The notes beneath the pieces were generated by a model that searched no databases, was not told the DNA's origin, and saw nothing but the letters and a program-made list of their open reading frames with translations. The position numbers were made by a program, and so were the translations under genes. Positions 29,770-40,381 of a DNA stretch of 64,000 nt are shown in pieces. This DNA comes from Pochonia chlamydosporia 170. Its lineage: Eukaryota; Ascomycota; Sordariomycetes; Hypocreales; Clavicipitaceae. How positions within the stretch are numbered: the first letter of the stretch is position 1; the number at the start of each line of letters is the position of its first letter. The stretch is from assembly GCF_001653235.2 (NCBI RefSeq), contig NC_035792.1, positions 5,146,001 to 5,210,000 on the forward strand, written 5' to 3'.

Positions 29770-31293
29770 TCAAATTGTCGGCTTGAATGTAGTTCTTAAT
29801 ATCTCTTCGTACCGTCGCCTTAAACTCATCGTCACCACAAGCTGTGTTGTTAGTAAGAAAAACCTTGTATGCTTCCGTGTAGGGACATACTCACTGACTA
29901 CTATTGCACGCCCCGGTGTTCCTTTTGACTGCACTTCAATCGCTGAAGACACTTGTCGGAGAAAGTCCCCGTTAGTTGGGAACCAGTGTTGCTTGCCTCT
30001 TGAACCAGGGAGTTGGGGGTCTTGCGGCACACCGTCAGGATAGTGGACCCATGCTTGAAGCTTACTATCAGCACCGCAGTCGCTTAGCTCCTTGAAATAG
30101 GTATTGAAACACGATACATCGTCGTTTCGATCCATTTTCCAATACAAGTCGATTTTTCGCGTTTTGTCATTGAATAAACCGTCGAGATACCATCGATTTT
30201 TTGGTTGCCTTGCGTCCTTGTCTCGCATCATCCGCGTGGTCAAGTGGAGTAGGTGAGGTAAGACTCGCCCTATATTAGGGCCTTGTGCGACGAATATCAC
30301 AACCTCATATTTCCCCAAGTGAAGTTGCTCCTGGTAAGGACCATCTAACTTGACTCGAGAGTAGCCACTGGAGGTTGCTGAGCTCTCTCGGTCCGCCAAC
30401 ACGGCGAAATGCTGTATAGTAGTGGCATTCGGCTGCCACCACGAAATGGGGATTGGCTGATTCTGCATCGCAGGTGACAACCCGGATCCTTTAATGTAGA
30501 AATATCCGGGTATGGCTTTGATGGGCTTCTTCAGCTGAATATTCAAAACACGGCCATCTTGCCCCTCCATTGTGGCGATTGCACGACCGTGATGAAAGTA
30601 GTTGTATATCCAAATTAATTGAGATGTGAGCCATAGCAGTCCACCAATCAGACTTACTACCAATGAGACCCATTGCTCCCGAAGAGAAGTCTGGTTCAAA
30701 TGCCAAACCGTGGCTATCGTAATGAGAGGAGGTAGAGGCCAGCAAGCCACAGTCACTACCTCGCGAATCCAAATTGAGCAAGTCCTTCTCCCACATGTTT
30801 CTGCGGTGTGGGATATTGCGTTCCCCAGGATCAACCCTACCACACAGCCTAGGGCTATCACGCCGGTTGTGAGCTGTGTCATTCCTAGAGGCGTGTTGAA
30901 TGCATGAATGACAGCCTGAACGATACTCAGTGCTGCTGCGCAATAACAAATAAACTGAAAGGTAGGAGCCGATATTTGAAGAACATCCACGAGCGGGTTC
31001 GTCCTGCCGCCGAGGAATAACGGGGTCATGTTCAAAACCACGAGCTGGCCAGAAGACTGGTGGATTGGGAGACGGCTGATTTGACGCAGCATCAAACCAA
31101 TGTTAACGCCCACAAGCAGCAGCAAGACTGCTACAACCTTCGCAGATATTTGCCATCTTCCTGTACAATTGCTGTACTTCAAGGCGATGAGTTGTAAGTG
31201 ACGTATAATCCACACATCCCATCGTCGCAACGAGCTGTAAAGAGTGACAAAAACTAGTAGAGTAATTTGAAATATGTTGATAATGCCAAACAT
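29770..31293 (-). CDS. Ferric-reductase-like membrane protein (Starship FRE type), degenerate cofactor sites
   Basis: 507 aa. About six hydrophobic segments fill residues 1-235, followed by a flavin/NAD(P)-type soluble part. The join IKAIPGYFYIKG...QPIPISWW (262-286) fits the FAD-binding strand of ferric reductases, where active enzymes read HPFT/S; His and Phe are gone here. DGPYQEQ (317-323) and VVIFVAQGPNIG (331-342) match the DGPYG and NADPH-binding segments, the latter without the usual GxGxxG. In the membrane part only one His of each expected heme helix remains (H130, H198). Electron transfer is thus doubtful. FRE genes are a known Starship accessory family. Intact frame, no intron. 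The ATG abuts a 15-bp poly-A (coding strand) and a 21-bp poly-C run. Confidence 0.65.
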   Translation of the reverse strand: MFGIINIFQITLLVFVTLYSSLRRWDVWIIRHLQLIALKYSNCTGRWQISAKVVAVLLLLVGVNIGLMLRQISRLPIHQSSGQLVVLNMTPLFLGGRTNPLVDVLQISAPTFQFICYCAAALSIVQAVIHAFNTPLGMTQLTTGVIALGCVVGLILGNAISHTAETCGRRTCSIWIREVVTVACWPLPPLITIATVWHLNQTSLREQWVSLVVSLIGGLLWLTSQLIWIYNYFHHGRAIATMEGQDGRVLNIQLKKPIKAIPGYFYIKGSGLSPAMQNQPIPISWWQPNATTIQHFAVLADRESSATSSGYSRVKLDGPYQEQLHLGKYEVVIFVAQGPNIGRVLPHLLHLTTRMMRDKDARQPKNRWYLDGLFNDKTRKIDLYWKMDRNDDVSCFNTYFKELSDCGADSKLQAWVHYPDGVPQDPQLPGSRGKQHWFPTNGDFLRQVSSAIEVQSKGTPGRAIVVSEYVPTRKHTRFFLLTTQLVVTMSLRRRYEEILRTTFKPTI

Positions 31294-31297
31294 TTTT

Positions 31298-31328
<31 letters not shown>
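31293..31328. repeat. Homopolymer pair T15/G21 at the start codon of the FRE gene
   Basis: Fifteen T (31293-31307) directly followed by twenty-one G (31308-31328). On the coding strand this is C21-A15 with the last A being the A of the ATG. Length is probably unstable or mis-called. Confidence 0.9.
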
Positions 31329-31559
31329 CAAGGGCGGGGTGACTTGTGGAAGGAAACTAGAAACATGCACGACTGAGGGAACAGAATTTACACTGGCAGA
31401 GGGTATGGTTGAATGATAAACCGTGAAGATTCCGGATCGCGAAGCTTGGAACTTTGTTCCAAGTATTGGGCGTTAGGGCCTTGTCTTTCGAATCCCGAGT
31501 CTAAGGGCTTGTTTCTCGTCTTGCGAACTCTAAAACTCAGACAACGGCGGAGATTCAGG

Positions 31560-31566
31560 TATAAAA
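31560..31566 (+). promoter_or_regulatory. TATA box of the RING gene
   Basis: TATAAAA 86 bp before ATG 31646. Confidence 0.5.
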
Positions 31567-31645
31567 TCCTCAGCTTCTAGCATTTCAGGACGTTATTGCT
31601 TCTTCCTTTCGCATCTACCCTACACGCATCTACATTATAATCACA

Positions 31646-33997
31646 ATGAGTCGAGCTGATCAAGACATCGTAAGAGAGGGACAGGAAAGTCCCCGCCTTG
31701 CGTGGACTCGGTCTGGGCGGACGCGATCCAATTTAGAGGATGTAGCGGAAGAATTTACCGCTGGCAACGAACCTCCCCCACCACCTCAAACACGAGGACG
31801 GAGGCGGTCCTCTCAAACACAGGTCCCACAAAACCAAGATTCACGGAGAGCCCCCTCAAGGCCAGCTACGCAAAGACAAGCCTCCTCGCAAAGAGAAGCT
31901 GTCCCTAGAACACAAAGACAAGCTTCACAAAGAGAAGCCACTGCAAGGCAAGATCCGCAGAGACAACCCCCGCGAAGGCAAAATACCAATGGAAATCGCG
32001 CAGACTCTTGGGACGGCGACGAACAGGAGATCCCGATTGGCTTGCGGACAAGTGATGTCGACATGGATCGACCAACAACAGAAGCTTCCTCTGATACACG
32101 ATCAGATCCTCCTCCTCAGCCGGACAGTCGTCCGGGACCATCCGGTTCAGGCGTGAGGCCCGCCCGACCCAGTGAATCGACCCCGCGGGATCACGGCCGC
32201 CAGCGTGACAGGCAACGCCCCGCGGATGACAACCGAAGTCGTCGCAGGGGAAATGCTGCCAGCGATCCAAACCCACAGAGTCTCCACGGTGGGACAGACA
32301 CTGAGCATTATGATGACGGCGATGGTGTCCCCACATTTGCTTCAGATGGAGAATTCGAAAGCGACAACGGAGAAAGTGACGATGGTGAGCCGACATACGG
32401 GACTCTGGCTCTGGACGGCCAATTGCAGGAACGAAACGGGCGTCAGTACTTTAAATTTGTTCAAGCAGACACCGGCATCAGGGAAACGGCGAGAATTGAA
32501 GGAAAGGCCCCTAGCAAAAACATTGTTATATTCTCTACTCGTCCCCTGGAAGGTCACGGTTCTCGTCCCGCTTATGCTCGAAGGATGGCGGAAGTAGGCC
32601 TATCAGGTGTAGCCATTGATGAAATCCATCCGATGAAAAAGGCTGAATTTGCTGAATTTCGAAGAGACGGTCGTCTTGGCATCCTTCTCGTGGCATCTCT
32701 GTCGCCTGTGCCTGAGCCTCTGCAGCAACATCCTATGACGTGGATCAAGGTACAATCCGGAGACGACGCAAAGTGGATAGCTAGAAGCACTTTTGTGGGT
32801 GGCTACAAGGAAGGCCAAGCTTTCATTAATAGGCACTACGAGGCGACTGGTCAAGATCCTCCCCCTCAGCCACTCCCTGTAGCGGAACGGCGACAACTGC
32901 AGGCCGAGGGTCAGCGGCTGCGGCGCAATCCAGTGCGTGCGGCACGACCGGAGCAGCCACCATCACCACCAGCCAGCTCATCCAGGCAAAACGCAACACC
33001 CGAAGTTCGACGCACCCCAAGACGCACAGCACGGCGCAGCAGGACAAACCAAGACCCGCCCACCAATTCGGGGCGAGGGAACCGGTCGAGCCAGGAGCCA
33101 TTGCCTCCCCGCAGTCCTTCGCCAAACCACCAACGATCTACCAACCAGGAGGGCGAGGATGCTCGTGAACACCCAAACCCACGCCGACGTGTAGCCACTC
33201 GCCAACAATCCGGCACATTTCCTGAAGAGGTACGAGCCTCATATCATTAGGAGAGACATACTAATACGAATTCTTAGTAGTGGTTGAAAATTTACAACGA
33301 AGACCGACGCCGGCTACCGACCTCTTGTAGAGTCTGCACAGAGCTATCTCAGCCTGAAATCAGCCTGCAATGTGGATGCGCATTTCATCGGGGTTGTTTT
33401 GATCAGGGCTTATTGCGGGACATTGGCACAACTGTTTCTCCTTTGACCATGCCCAATTACTGTTGCAGATTTTGCCGTGATTCTGGCAGAAGTGACGATT
33501 ATGTTGCCCCAATAGTGTATCTGTGGCACAGCGAGTCATATCCGAACGTCAGAGTTGTTAACTCTAATTTCCAAGGCAACCAGTTTCCCTGGGAGGCGAA
33601 CTCGTGGAGCTTCACGAACGATCCCTTGTACCCACCTGCATCCATGGAGGATAGAGAGTGCGGCATCTGCCAGGACGCAATAGAGCTTGAGAATATGAAC
33701 AGCTACGCCGCTGTGATCGCCAATTGCCAGCATATGTTCCATACGACTTGCCTCTCTAGATCGTTCGTTTTCCAAGAACGCGGCGCTAGCCATCTGCCGG
33801 GTAGGAGGGGAATTTGTCCGATGTGTAGAGGATCAGTAGACAAAGTCTATACAGGTGCTATAGAATGCAGTTATGAGAGATGGAGGAGAATCAGGAATCA
33901 GCGCGGTTTGCAGCGAATCATTTTTAATACATTTTCGGAGGTAAGGGGTGAGGAAGGAGAAATACATAGTCCGGAACGTTTTCCATACCATGCCTAG
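31646..33997 (+). CDS. Disordered Arg/Gln/Pro-rich protein with two C-terminal RING fingers
   Basis: Two open frames join by an intron at 33230-33280 (GTACGA, TACTAATAC branch, TAG; 51 nt, phase 0), giving ~766 aa. Residues 1-240 are low-complexity (Arg/Gln/Ser/Pro) and then acidic. A compact domain of unknown family follows (~250-385, e.g. IVIFSTRPLEG, AEVGLSGVAIDEIHP). A second basic disordered stretch leads to two RING-like fingers: CRVC...CGCAFHRGCF...CRFC and CGIC...CQHMFHTTCL...CPMC. The second is a good RING-H2-type finger, so an E3 ubiquitin-ligase role is the likely function; the first is less regular. The perfect branch site supports the fusion strongly. Confidence 0.7.
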
Positions 33998-34197
33998 TAG
34001 ATAGTCTAGCCAGATTGATCACATTTTCCTTCAACCATTCATTACTAAATAGTTGGAATGATTTTCTTTAGTTTGAATTGGGGGTTATCCAGTATCATGT
34101 AGTGAGTGAGTGTCCACAAAAAGCGGTTCAGGGGTATGAAAGAACGATGAAACTTCCCAGTTATCAGCCCTGCAAGTTTCCAAATCATCTATCCAGT

Positions 34198-35100
34198 CTA
34201 TACGGCACCCTGCCGTTCCAACAAGTCAGACACGTCTTGGAAATTGCGGGATAGCGCGGCAGGTAGAGGTGGCTTGCCAAATTGTCCTTTAATAGATGCG
34301 TTTGCTCCATGGCTTGGCAAAAGCTGCACACCCCTCACGTTGTTTTTTAAGGATGCCAGATGCAGTGCAGTGTTTCCATCTTCATTCACAGCGTCAATTT
34401 CTGCGATGAATCGGCTACGAATGTGCACTTGCAAGACATGTTTAGATTCGCCATAGAAAAGCTGCATCATCCTCTACCCATCCTCGTCACTTTTGTTGCA
34501 GAGAGTTTGCTACAATGTGCAAAGCATTATTGTCAGCCGATCGCACAGCCAAGCATCGGCGCCCCAAGTAGTAACATGGCAACTATATCTGTCTTATCAT
34601 CTACAAATCGAGATGGTGGCGATCGAAGGACAAAAATGCGGAATCGTATCCCGCAATTGGCCTGGATTGGCTGGATTGAGGTCGATTCCAGGGTTAAACG
34701 ACAATGCTCGAAGCATGTCCCATCCCAAATGGCACGCTTCATACACTGCCTAAGCATCATCAGGTTGGATATTTGTGCCGAGGCGAACAAGAAGCCGAAC
34801 CGCGAGAACATCGCCAGTCATAATGGCATAGACCAGTGATTGTGGTGTGATAGGGATTAAAGTTAGACATGCCGTGACACAGCGCACTCTTTTCCTTGGA
34901 GTCAATGTCTGTTGGTCAACATCGAGCGTCAAGTGTTTGAGGGAGCCCGGTTGAGCGGAGTTATACCCATTGAGTTGCCTTTGTGAGATGCTCTCTGTCG
35001 TAGGAGAGCTTCTGGTCTCGTCTATCCACCGCCAGAGTCCCTTATCTGCGACTAAAGTGAATTGAACTGCGTGATAAATGATATGAATGCGTGTGTGCAT
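34198..35100 (-). pseudogene. Ankyrin-repeat gene, decayed tandem copy
   Basis: Aligns piecewise with the gene at 35114-35806: SLVYAIMTGDVLAVRLLVRL, DINPAN-like and NEDGNTALHLASLKNN...LLPSHGANASIKGQFGKPPL. The frame is broken by a TAG where the sister has TGG (codon after PDDA, near 34749) and by at least one later frame change around 34600. The C-terminal ankyrin repeat (34198-34470) is still open. G-to-A type nonsense change is compatible with RIP but one site proves nothing. Confidence 0.7.
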
Positions 35101-35113
35101 TAGACTACGATCG

Positions 35114-35806
35114 TCATGGCAGGTCAGCTCCGTAGTCTACTAACATGCAAGACAGCTGCGAAAAGTTGCGAGAGGACGCGAAGAACAAGGGTGGCTTTCC
35201 AAATTGCCCCTCGATGCCTGGATTTGCTCCGTGACTCAGCAAAAAGTGCACACATTTAATATTATTTTGTAGGACTGCAAGCATTAAAGCAGTGTTTCCA
35301 TCATTGTTTACAGCATCAATTTCTGCGGTGAACCGACTACGAATGTGAACGGGCAATGCATGTGTGGTTTCGCCAAAAAGGAGCTGCAGCATGCTGTACC
35401 CTTCTTCATCGCTGTGCTGGAGAGAGGTTGCTGCAATGTGTAGGGCAGTGCAGCCTAGGCGATCACGTTCCCAGGCGTTGGCCCCTCGGAGCAGTAGGAT
35501 CGCAATAATATCTCGCTTATTGTCTCTAAATCGAGATGGTGGCGATCTTAAGACAAAATGTAGAACTGTGTCTCCCATTTGGCCAGGAATGGCTGGATTG
35601 AGATCGATTGTATTGTTCAGCGACAATGCTTGGAGCATTTCGCAACCGAAAAGGCAGGCTTCATACACCACCCAGGCATCATCAATAGTGATAACTGCGC
35701 CGAGGCGGGCCAGAAGCCGAACTGCAATGACGTCGCCAGTCATTATGGCATAGACTATTGACTGAGGTTCGTTAGATGGCCTGGATTTGGACATACCGTG
35801 ATTCAT
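35114..35806 (-). CDS. Ankyrin-repeat protein (230 aa)
   Basis: Ankyrin helices are clear: SIVYAIMTGDVIAVRLLARLGA, DTVLHFVLRSPP, GCTALHIAATSLQ, NDGNTALMLAVLQNN...FLLSHGANPGIEG and KPPLFFASSRNF, about five repeats with TAL(H/M)-type turns. No catalytic or membrane part. Ankyrin stretches of this length occur free-standing or as C-termini of fungal NLR proteins. I find no NACHT/NB-ARC domain beside it, so an NLR origin is only a possibility. It lies in tandem with a decayed copy at 34198-35100. Confidence 0.75.
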   Translation of the reverse strand: MNHGMSKSRPSNEPQSIVYAIMTGDVIAVRLLARLGAVITIDDAWVVYEACLFGCEMLQALSLNNTIDLNPAIPGQMGDTVLHFVLRSPPSRFRDNKRDIIAILLLRGANAWERDRLGCTALHIAATSLQHSDEEGYSMLQLLFGETTHALPVHIRSRFTAEIDAVNNDGNTALMLAVLQNNIKCVHFLLSHGANPGIEGQFGKPPLFFASSRNFSQLSCMLVDYGADLP

Positions 35807-36539
35807 AATCCTGCGTGTTTCAACTTGTATCAGATACAGTCCGACCGTGTGGTAGAGTCGTTGTTTGAGAACTCAGCGACTCTTGGAGCACCAAAAGCTA
35901 AGGTTAATGAAACGCATCCAACGGAAAGAAGAAACGAAGAAATGACGCAAATGAAATATTATAGCGGAAGCGGGATCTCGAAATCGAAATTCTGAACTTT
36001 GGTGCCTGCTGCTAAGCGCTGTCTGCCACAGAGGTTGGCACACCAAATCATGGTTCAAATGCTATTAATACCATTGAGCCTTGACCTATTTTTAGCTTCG
36101 TCAAGGAAGGCCACAGAATTCGCGGCCAAAGGTCCTGCATTAAAGTTAAGCGCTTGCACGATCTTACTAGGTCACACAACCGGCGGAACAAGACGGTGTG
36201 TCACATATTTGGGACTGCTTCTAGGGCGAACCAAGTTGGCCGTTGGTTGTAGGTTGAACGGAATCGAGCCAGCCGATTACCGCGCTACGACATACTATTA
36301 GGGCGTTTACACATTGCCAACTACAGGCGGGACTCATCGATTGGCTAAAGCTGTCATTTTGACCATGAGTACTCGGTTTGTTAGTCCATGCCATGGTCTT
36401 TTTCTATGACAGTCTTTAATCGGACGCACCCAAATCTCTATTCGGACGCACCCCCCCCACATTCAGCCACAGCAGTCTCCGATAATGTCCCGGTCAAATT
36501 TGCTGCAAGTGATATCTCCAGTATTTCCACCATACCAAC
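35807..36539. other. Non-coding spacer
   Basis: No gene recognised. A poly-C run (36451-36457) and two CGGACGCACCC-type blocks (~36420-36460) are the only structure seen. Confidence 0.4.
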
Positions 36540-36657
36540 AACTACTTACAGTGCCTGAGTAGTATTTTGCTACCACCCCAGGGTGACTTCCTACCTTAAT
36601 CCGTTGCAACTACAATGCTATCACCAACCTTTTCCTTTTCCTTCCACTTTTTCTGTC

Positions 36658-36757
36658 NNNNNNNNNNNNNNNNNNNNNNNNNNNNNNNNNNNNNNNNNNN
36701 NNNNNNNNNNNNNNNNNNNNNNNNNNNNNNNNNNNNNNNNNNNNNNNNNNNNNNNNN
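36658..36757. other. Assembly gap (100 N)
   Basis: One hundred N, inside the 3' end of the hAT 1 transposase; the length is probably nominal. Confidence 0.98.
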
Positions 36758-39078
36758 CGTGATGGGCGGGAACAACCATCTGCCCTGCTGCCGAGAACAT
36801 CCTCTCACATTCTGCAGACATTGATTGTATTGTGACAAAGTCGAGGGCCATTCGGGAGAGACGAGGGTATTGCAGGCGCTTCTCATGCCAATACGCTATC
36901 GGATCTCGCACAGTCTTGTCGGTGCTCTCATGGCTCGATTGCCATCGTTCGTATTCGTCGCCAATCGTGTCGTCGTCCAGTAGAGGCTCTGTCTGTATGG
37001 AGTCGATACGGGACTGTTCGCAATGCTCTTCGAAGGCATTGTAGTATTGCTTCTGTCGTTTTGCAACAGGCTCGTCATTTGAGGCCACCACAATATGGAA
37101 ATCTCGATAGGACTCGTCCCACACTTCTTGAACTATCCTTTTTGCAGATCTGATCCAGTCGGGCTTATGTACCCAGGCCTGCTCGAACCATCCCCATCTG
37201 TATGCCGGGTGGAGTGCGAGGGCGGTATAATATATCGGTGTTGTGTCGAGAATAGTGTAATACTTGTCTAATTTCTCCCAGGCCATATTTATGCTGATCC
37301 TGAACTGTTCGGGGTCAGGAAAATCTTTTGCCATCGCCTTATATTTTTCGAGCTTGCCAAGCAGGAATTCAAACCCATTGATCACATCCCAAACGTTCCC
37401 ATATGAACCAGTATAACCCCTCTTGCGTTTCCTGATTAAACCGTCGCCTTCTAGAGTCTTGACTGCATCTTCATAGTATCCAAGGATCGTCGCGAAGTGT
37501 TGAAGTACAGACCAATCGTTGGCCGTAAGTTGGTTCTCGTCTCTAAGGATTCGAGGCCGGACAGCCGACTTTTTCAACTGGCCAGTTCTTTTTGATGTAT
37601 TCTCCTCCTCCCATTGGATTCGGAACTTCGCGACTAGCAGTTCGAAGTACCTTCGAAGTCTCAAGGCGCGGCGGATCATATAGAGCTGGGAAAGCCAGCG
37701 CGTATCGTTATCTAGCACTACCGAGACGGGGCTTTTTGACCGTATTTTCGGATCGTCCGATATGGATATGTCGTACTCTTGAAGTTCTTTCAATAGGTAT
37801 GTCAGTCTGTCCGATCGATTAATATCTACGACGAAATTATGGAGCTTCCCAACCGGCCCTTTCTGTCGCCAAAGTTCGTATTCGGCTTCAGACAGCGCTT
37901 CTGCACCAGAAAGTTGTTCTTCGAACGCGTCTGTATCCTTCCCGAACAGTAGTGCCTTCGCAGACAGATTGACTATATGGCCGAAGCAGCGGCCTCGCCT
38001 TCGAGCGCCATTGAAGCCGAGCTTTTTGCCAATAGCCTCAAGTGCTGTGTCGTTGTTCTCGGCATTGTCAAGGGTAAAATACCCAATATTCTCCTCGATG
38101 CCAAAAGCCTCGATGGTATAAAGGACTTCTGTTGCAATGTTGTTCCCCGAATGTCTGCGGACTTCGGGGACCCCCAGAGCGACCTTGTGGGGCTTGCTAT
38201 TCTCGTCCCTGAAGAAGCACACGATACCGTATAACGAGTGTCGATTCCGCGCCCTCCATCCGTCAAAGCTGACGTGTATTAAGCCGGGGCTCTTTCGCAG
38301 GGCTTCAATGACGCGCGCCTTGTGCTTTTTAAATTCGGAGTTGATGAGCGCGCGAACTGTGGTATCAGAGATGTTGGCGTTCGTGATCTTTGACTGCAGG
38401 GTTAAGGTATTCGAAGATATCCCGGAGTCTCTCATGTTCAACAACACTAAAGGGCTGATTCGTGTCGACTATCCACTCGATCAGGAGACGTTGAAAGTGA
38501 TTTCGATTAAATCCGCGTATCATAGAGTTGGCAATCGCCTGTTCTCGAGGTCTTAAAGGGTCGAGCTTCCATATATCCACAATCGATCTTGGCCTCTTGC
38601 TCCCTGGCTTCTCCTCGGCTTTCTTTTGCAAGCCGGACTTTGTCTTGTTATCTGGTGCAGATATTCCGTGATCCTTGTATAAGTGATTCAGCGCATTCTG
38701 AAGGCCAATAGCAACGAAATTCTTAGGTCTGGGGTCGTTCTTCTGAATACACGGCTTGCAGACCCATCTGCGCTCGTCGTCATGTTGTATGTCGTATCCA
38801 TATTCCCAAGCCCATGAGTAGTTGTCTTTGCTTCTTTCTGACCATACCCAACCCGGAAAATGTCCCCAAAGACGCGTATCGTACTTATCAGGAGTGGGCA
38901 ATGTCGTCGGCGGCGGGGAGAACGGCGTCAATGAGCTCTCGGCAGAAGAAGCAGGCGTGGAAGGCACTGGGAGTTCGAAGTCAATTGGGACATCATCGAT
39001 AGAAATTGGGGACGATTCTAGGAATTCCGAAGCGCTCATGGTCATAGTAAACATAAAGACATAATGTGAAAGTGTCAC
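36758..39078 (-). pseudogene. hAT transposase with BED-type finger, one frameshift, 3' end in gap
   Basis: The N-terminal frame (39078-~38400) has a BED-like finger (WVCKPCIQKN...NALNHLYKDHG). The catalytic frame runs from ~38400 to the gap: LIHVSFDGWRARNRHSLYGI (first Asp), YFTLDNAENNDTA, GRCFGHIVNLSAKA, DTRWLS, and the dimerisation end YPRLSRMALDFVTIQSMSAE with CERMFSAAG. A one-base frame change near 38395 separates the two parts. The last residues fall into the N run. So it is a nearly complete element with one disabling shift or sequencing error. Confidence 0.85.
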
Positions 39079-39640
39079 GGACTAACTCGTTGCCGTGCAC
39101 CTGGGTTGATGGCAATGCTGATAACGCCACCAAATGAGGGTCTCACAACCAGCCCCTGAGCATTGACTGCCCAGTTAACCACCATAGTAGAGAGTCCACC
39201 CCTCGAGAACGTCTGCTCTCTCTTTTTTGTTAGCTGAATGAGCCGCGTGTCCCCTTACGGAACTTACTGGGGCCGACCGGCGACCCCTTACAGAAAAGAA
39301 GCGATGATACTTGTTGTAGATGGCCAGAAATAGGTGTTATGTGATGATCAAGCAGGTGCTAGCTAGCAGGAAGATATTTCAATAAACTAGGCATCAGCCA
39401 TCGTTCCGCTACACGGCATTCAAAACATGGCAATACGGTTCCAAGATGGGTAAAAAGATGCCGAAGTCAATCAACCAAGGATCAACAGACGCACGACGCA
39501 GTAGCGGAGGCTCTACCTTAAGGCACTTTGGTTAGAATACAAATTACGGATGTAGAATAGGGGGAGGAAGCTGACTTGTCGTCTCGCCCGCAGCCGAACC
39601 TACCCTGAAGCTAAGTTCGAGATCAAATGTGCAGCCCTTT
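39079..39640. other. Non-coding, 5' side of hAT 1
   Basis: No gene seen. Likely the untranslated 5' region of the hAT element or an older insertion. Confidence 0.35.
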
Positions 39641-39644
39641 AACC

Positions 39645-39785
39645 ATCAACAGTTACACTGAAATCAACTAAATCCACGTACACGAGAGGCCCAAATTTAG
39701 TTTAATTGATTAGTCAGGATTGTCCTGATTTAGTTGATTTAGTTGAGTGTAATACACTAAGTTGATCAACCAGTGTAAGTCGTGT
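39645..39785. repeat. Short inverted-repeat unit (MITE-like or element end)
   Basis: TTACACTGAAATCAACTAAATC near 39650 is mirrored by GATTTAGTTGATTTAGTTGA-GTGTAA near 39728-39753. A ~100-140 bp inverted structure results, directly before the amidohydrolase homology begins (about 39797). Confidence 0.5.
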
Positions 39786-40381
39786 AGTTGATTGGGTCTC
39801 TGCCCAAGTAAAGGCTCAATACCCTGGCAAATTCGGTTTCTTCGCGTCTCTACCCCTCCCGGACATCCAGGCGTCTTTGAAGGAAGTCGATTACTGCTTC
39901 AACAAGCTGGACCCGAAGCCGGATGGCGTCGTGTGGATGTCCAATTTCTACGGCATGTACTTTGGCGACCCAGACCTATTCCCAATCTACGAGGCGCTCA
40001 ACAAGCTCAACGTGACAATCTTTGAGCATCCCACGACGCCATGCACTGAGTACAACCATTTGAAATATGACATCACCGCGGAAGCTCCAACAATCACGCA
40101 GAAGGAATGGCAGTCCCTCAATAGACCGGTGGCAACCAGACAATTTGCGGCGCCAACGCTCGACTTCCCTTTCGATACAGCTCGCACTTTCGCAGACCTA
40201 TTCTACTCCCAAATACCAACCCGATTCTCACGCCTCAAATGGATCATCCCACATGCTGGCGGCGGCCTCATCCCCACTTTAGATCGGATAGTTGGGTACA
40301 GTACTCTATATCCCCACCTCAACTTGACGCGATCATCCATGATAGCGACACTCGCGAAAAGCTTCTACTTCGACCTTGCCG

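Larger units (their letters stand above)
36540..39785 (-). mobile_element. hAT transposon 1 (boundaries uncertain)
   Basis: The transposase on the minus strand occupies 36758-39078. Ends are not certain: CAACTACTTACAGTG near 36538 and the sequence near 39765-39785 (reverse complement CAACTACACGACTTACA) resemble each other and may be its terminal repeats. I see no clear 8-bp duplication. The right end abuts the truncated amidohydrolase gene. Confidence 0.5.

Noticed and set aside
31400..31520. tRNA gene suggested by a TTTCGAATCCCGAG stretch
   Set aside because: No cloverleaf partner strands can be formed around it; it fits the decayed spacer repeats better.
34198..35806. Full NLR gene
   Set aside because: Only ankyrin repeats are present; no NACHT/NB-ARC motifs (Walker A/B) are visible beside them.
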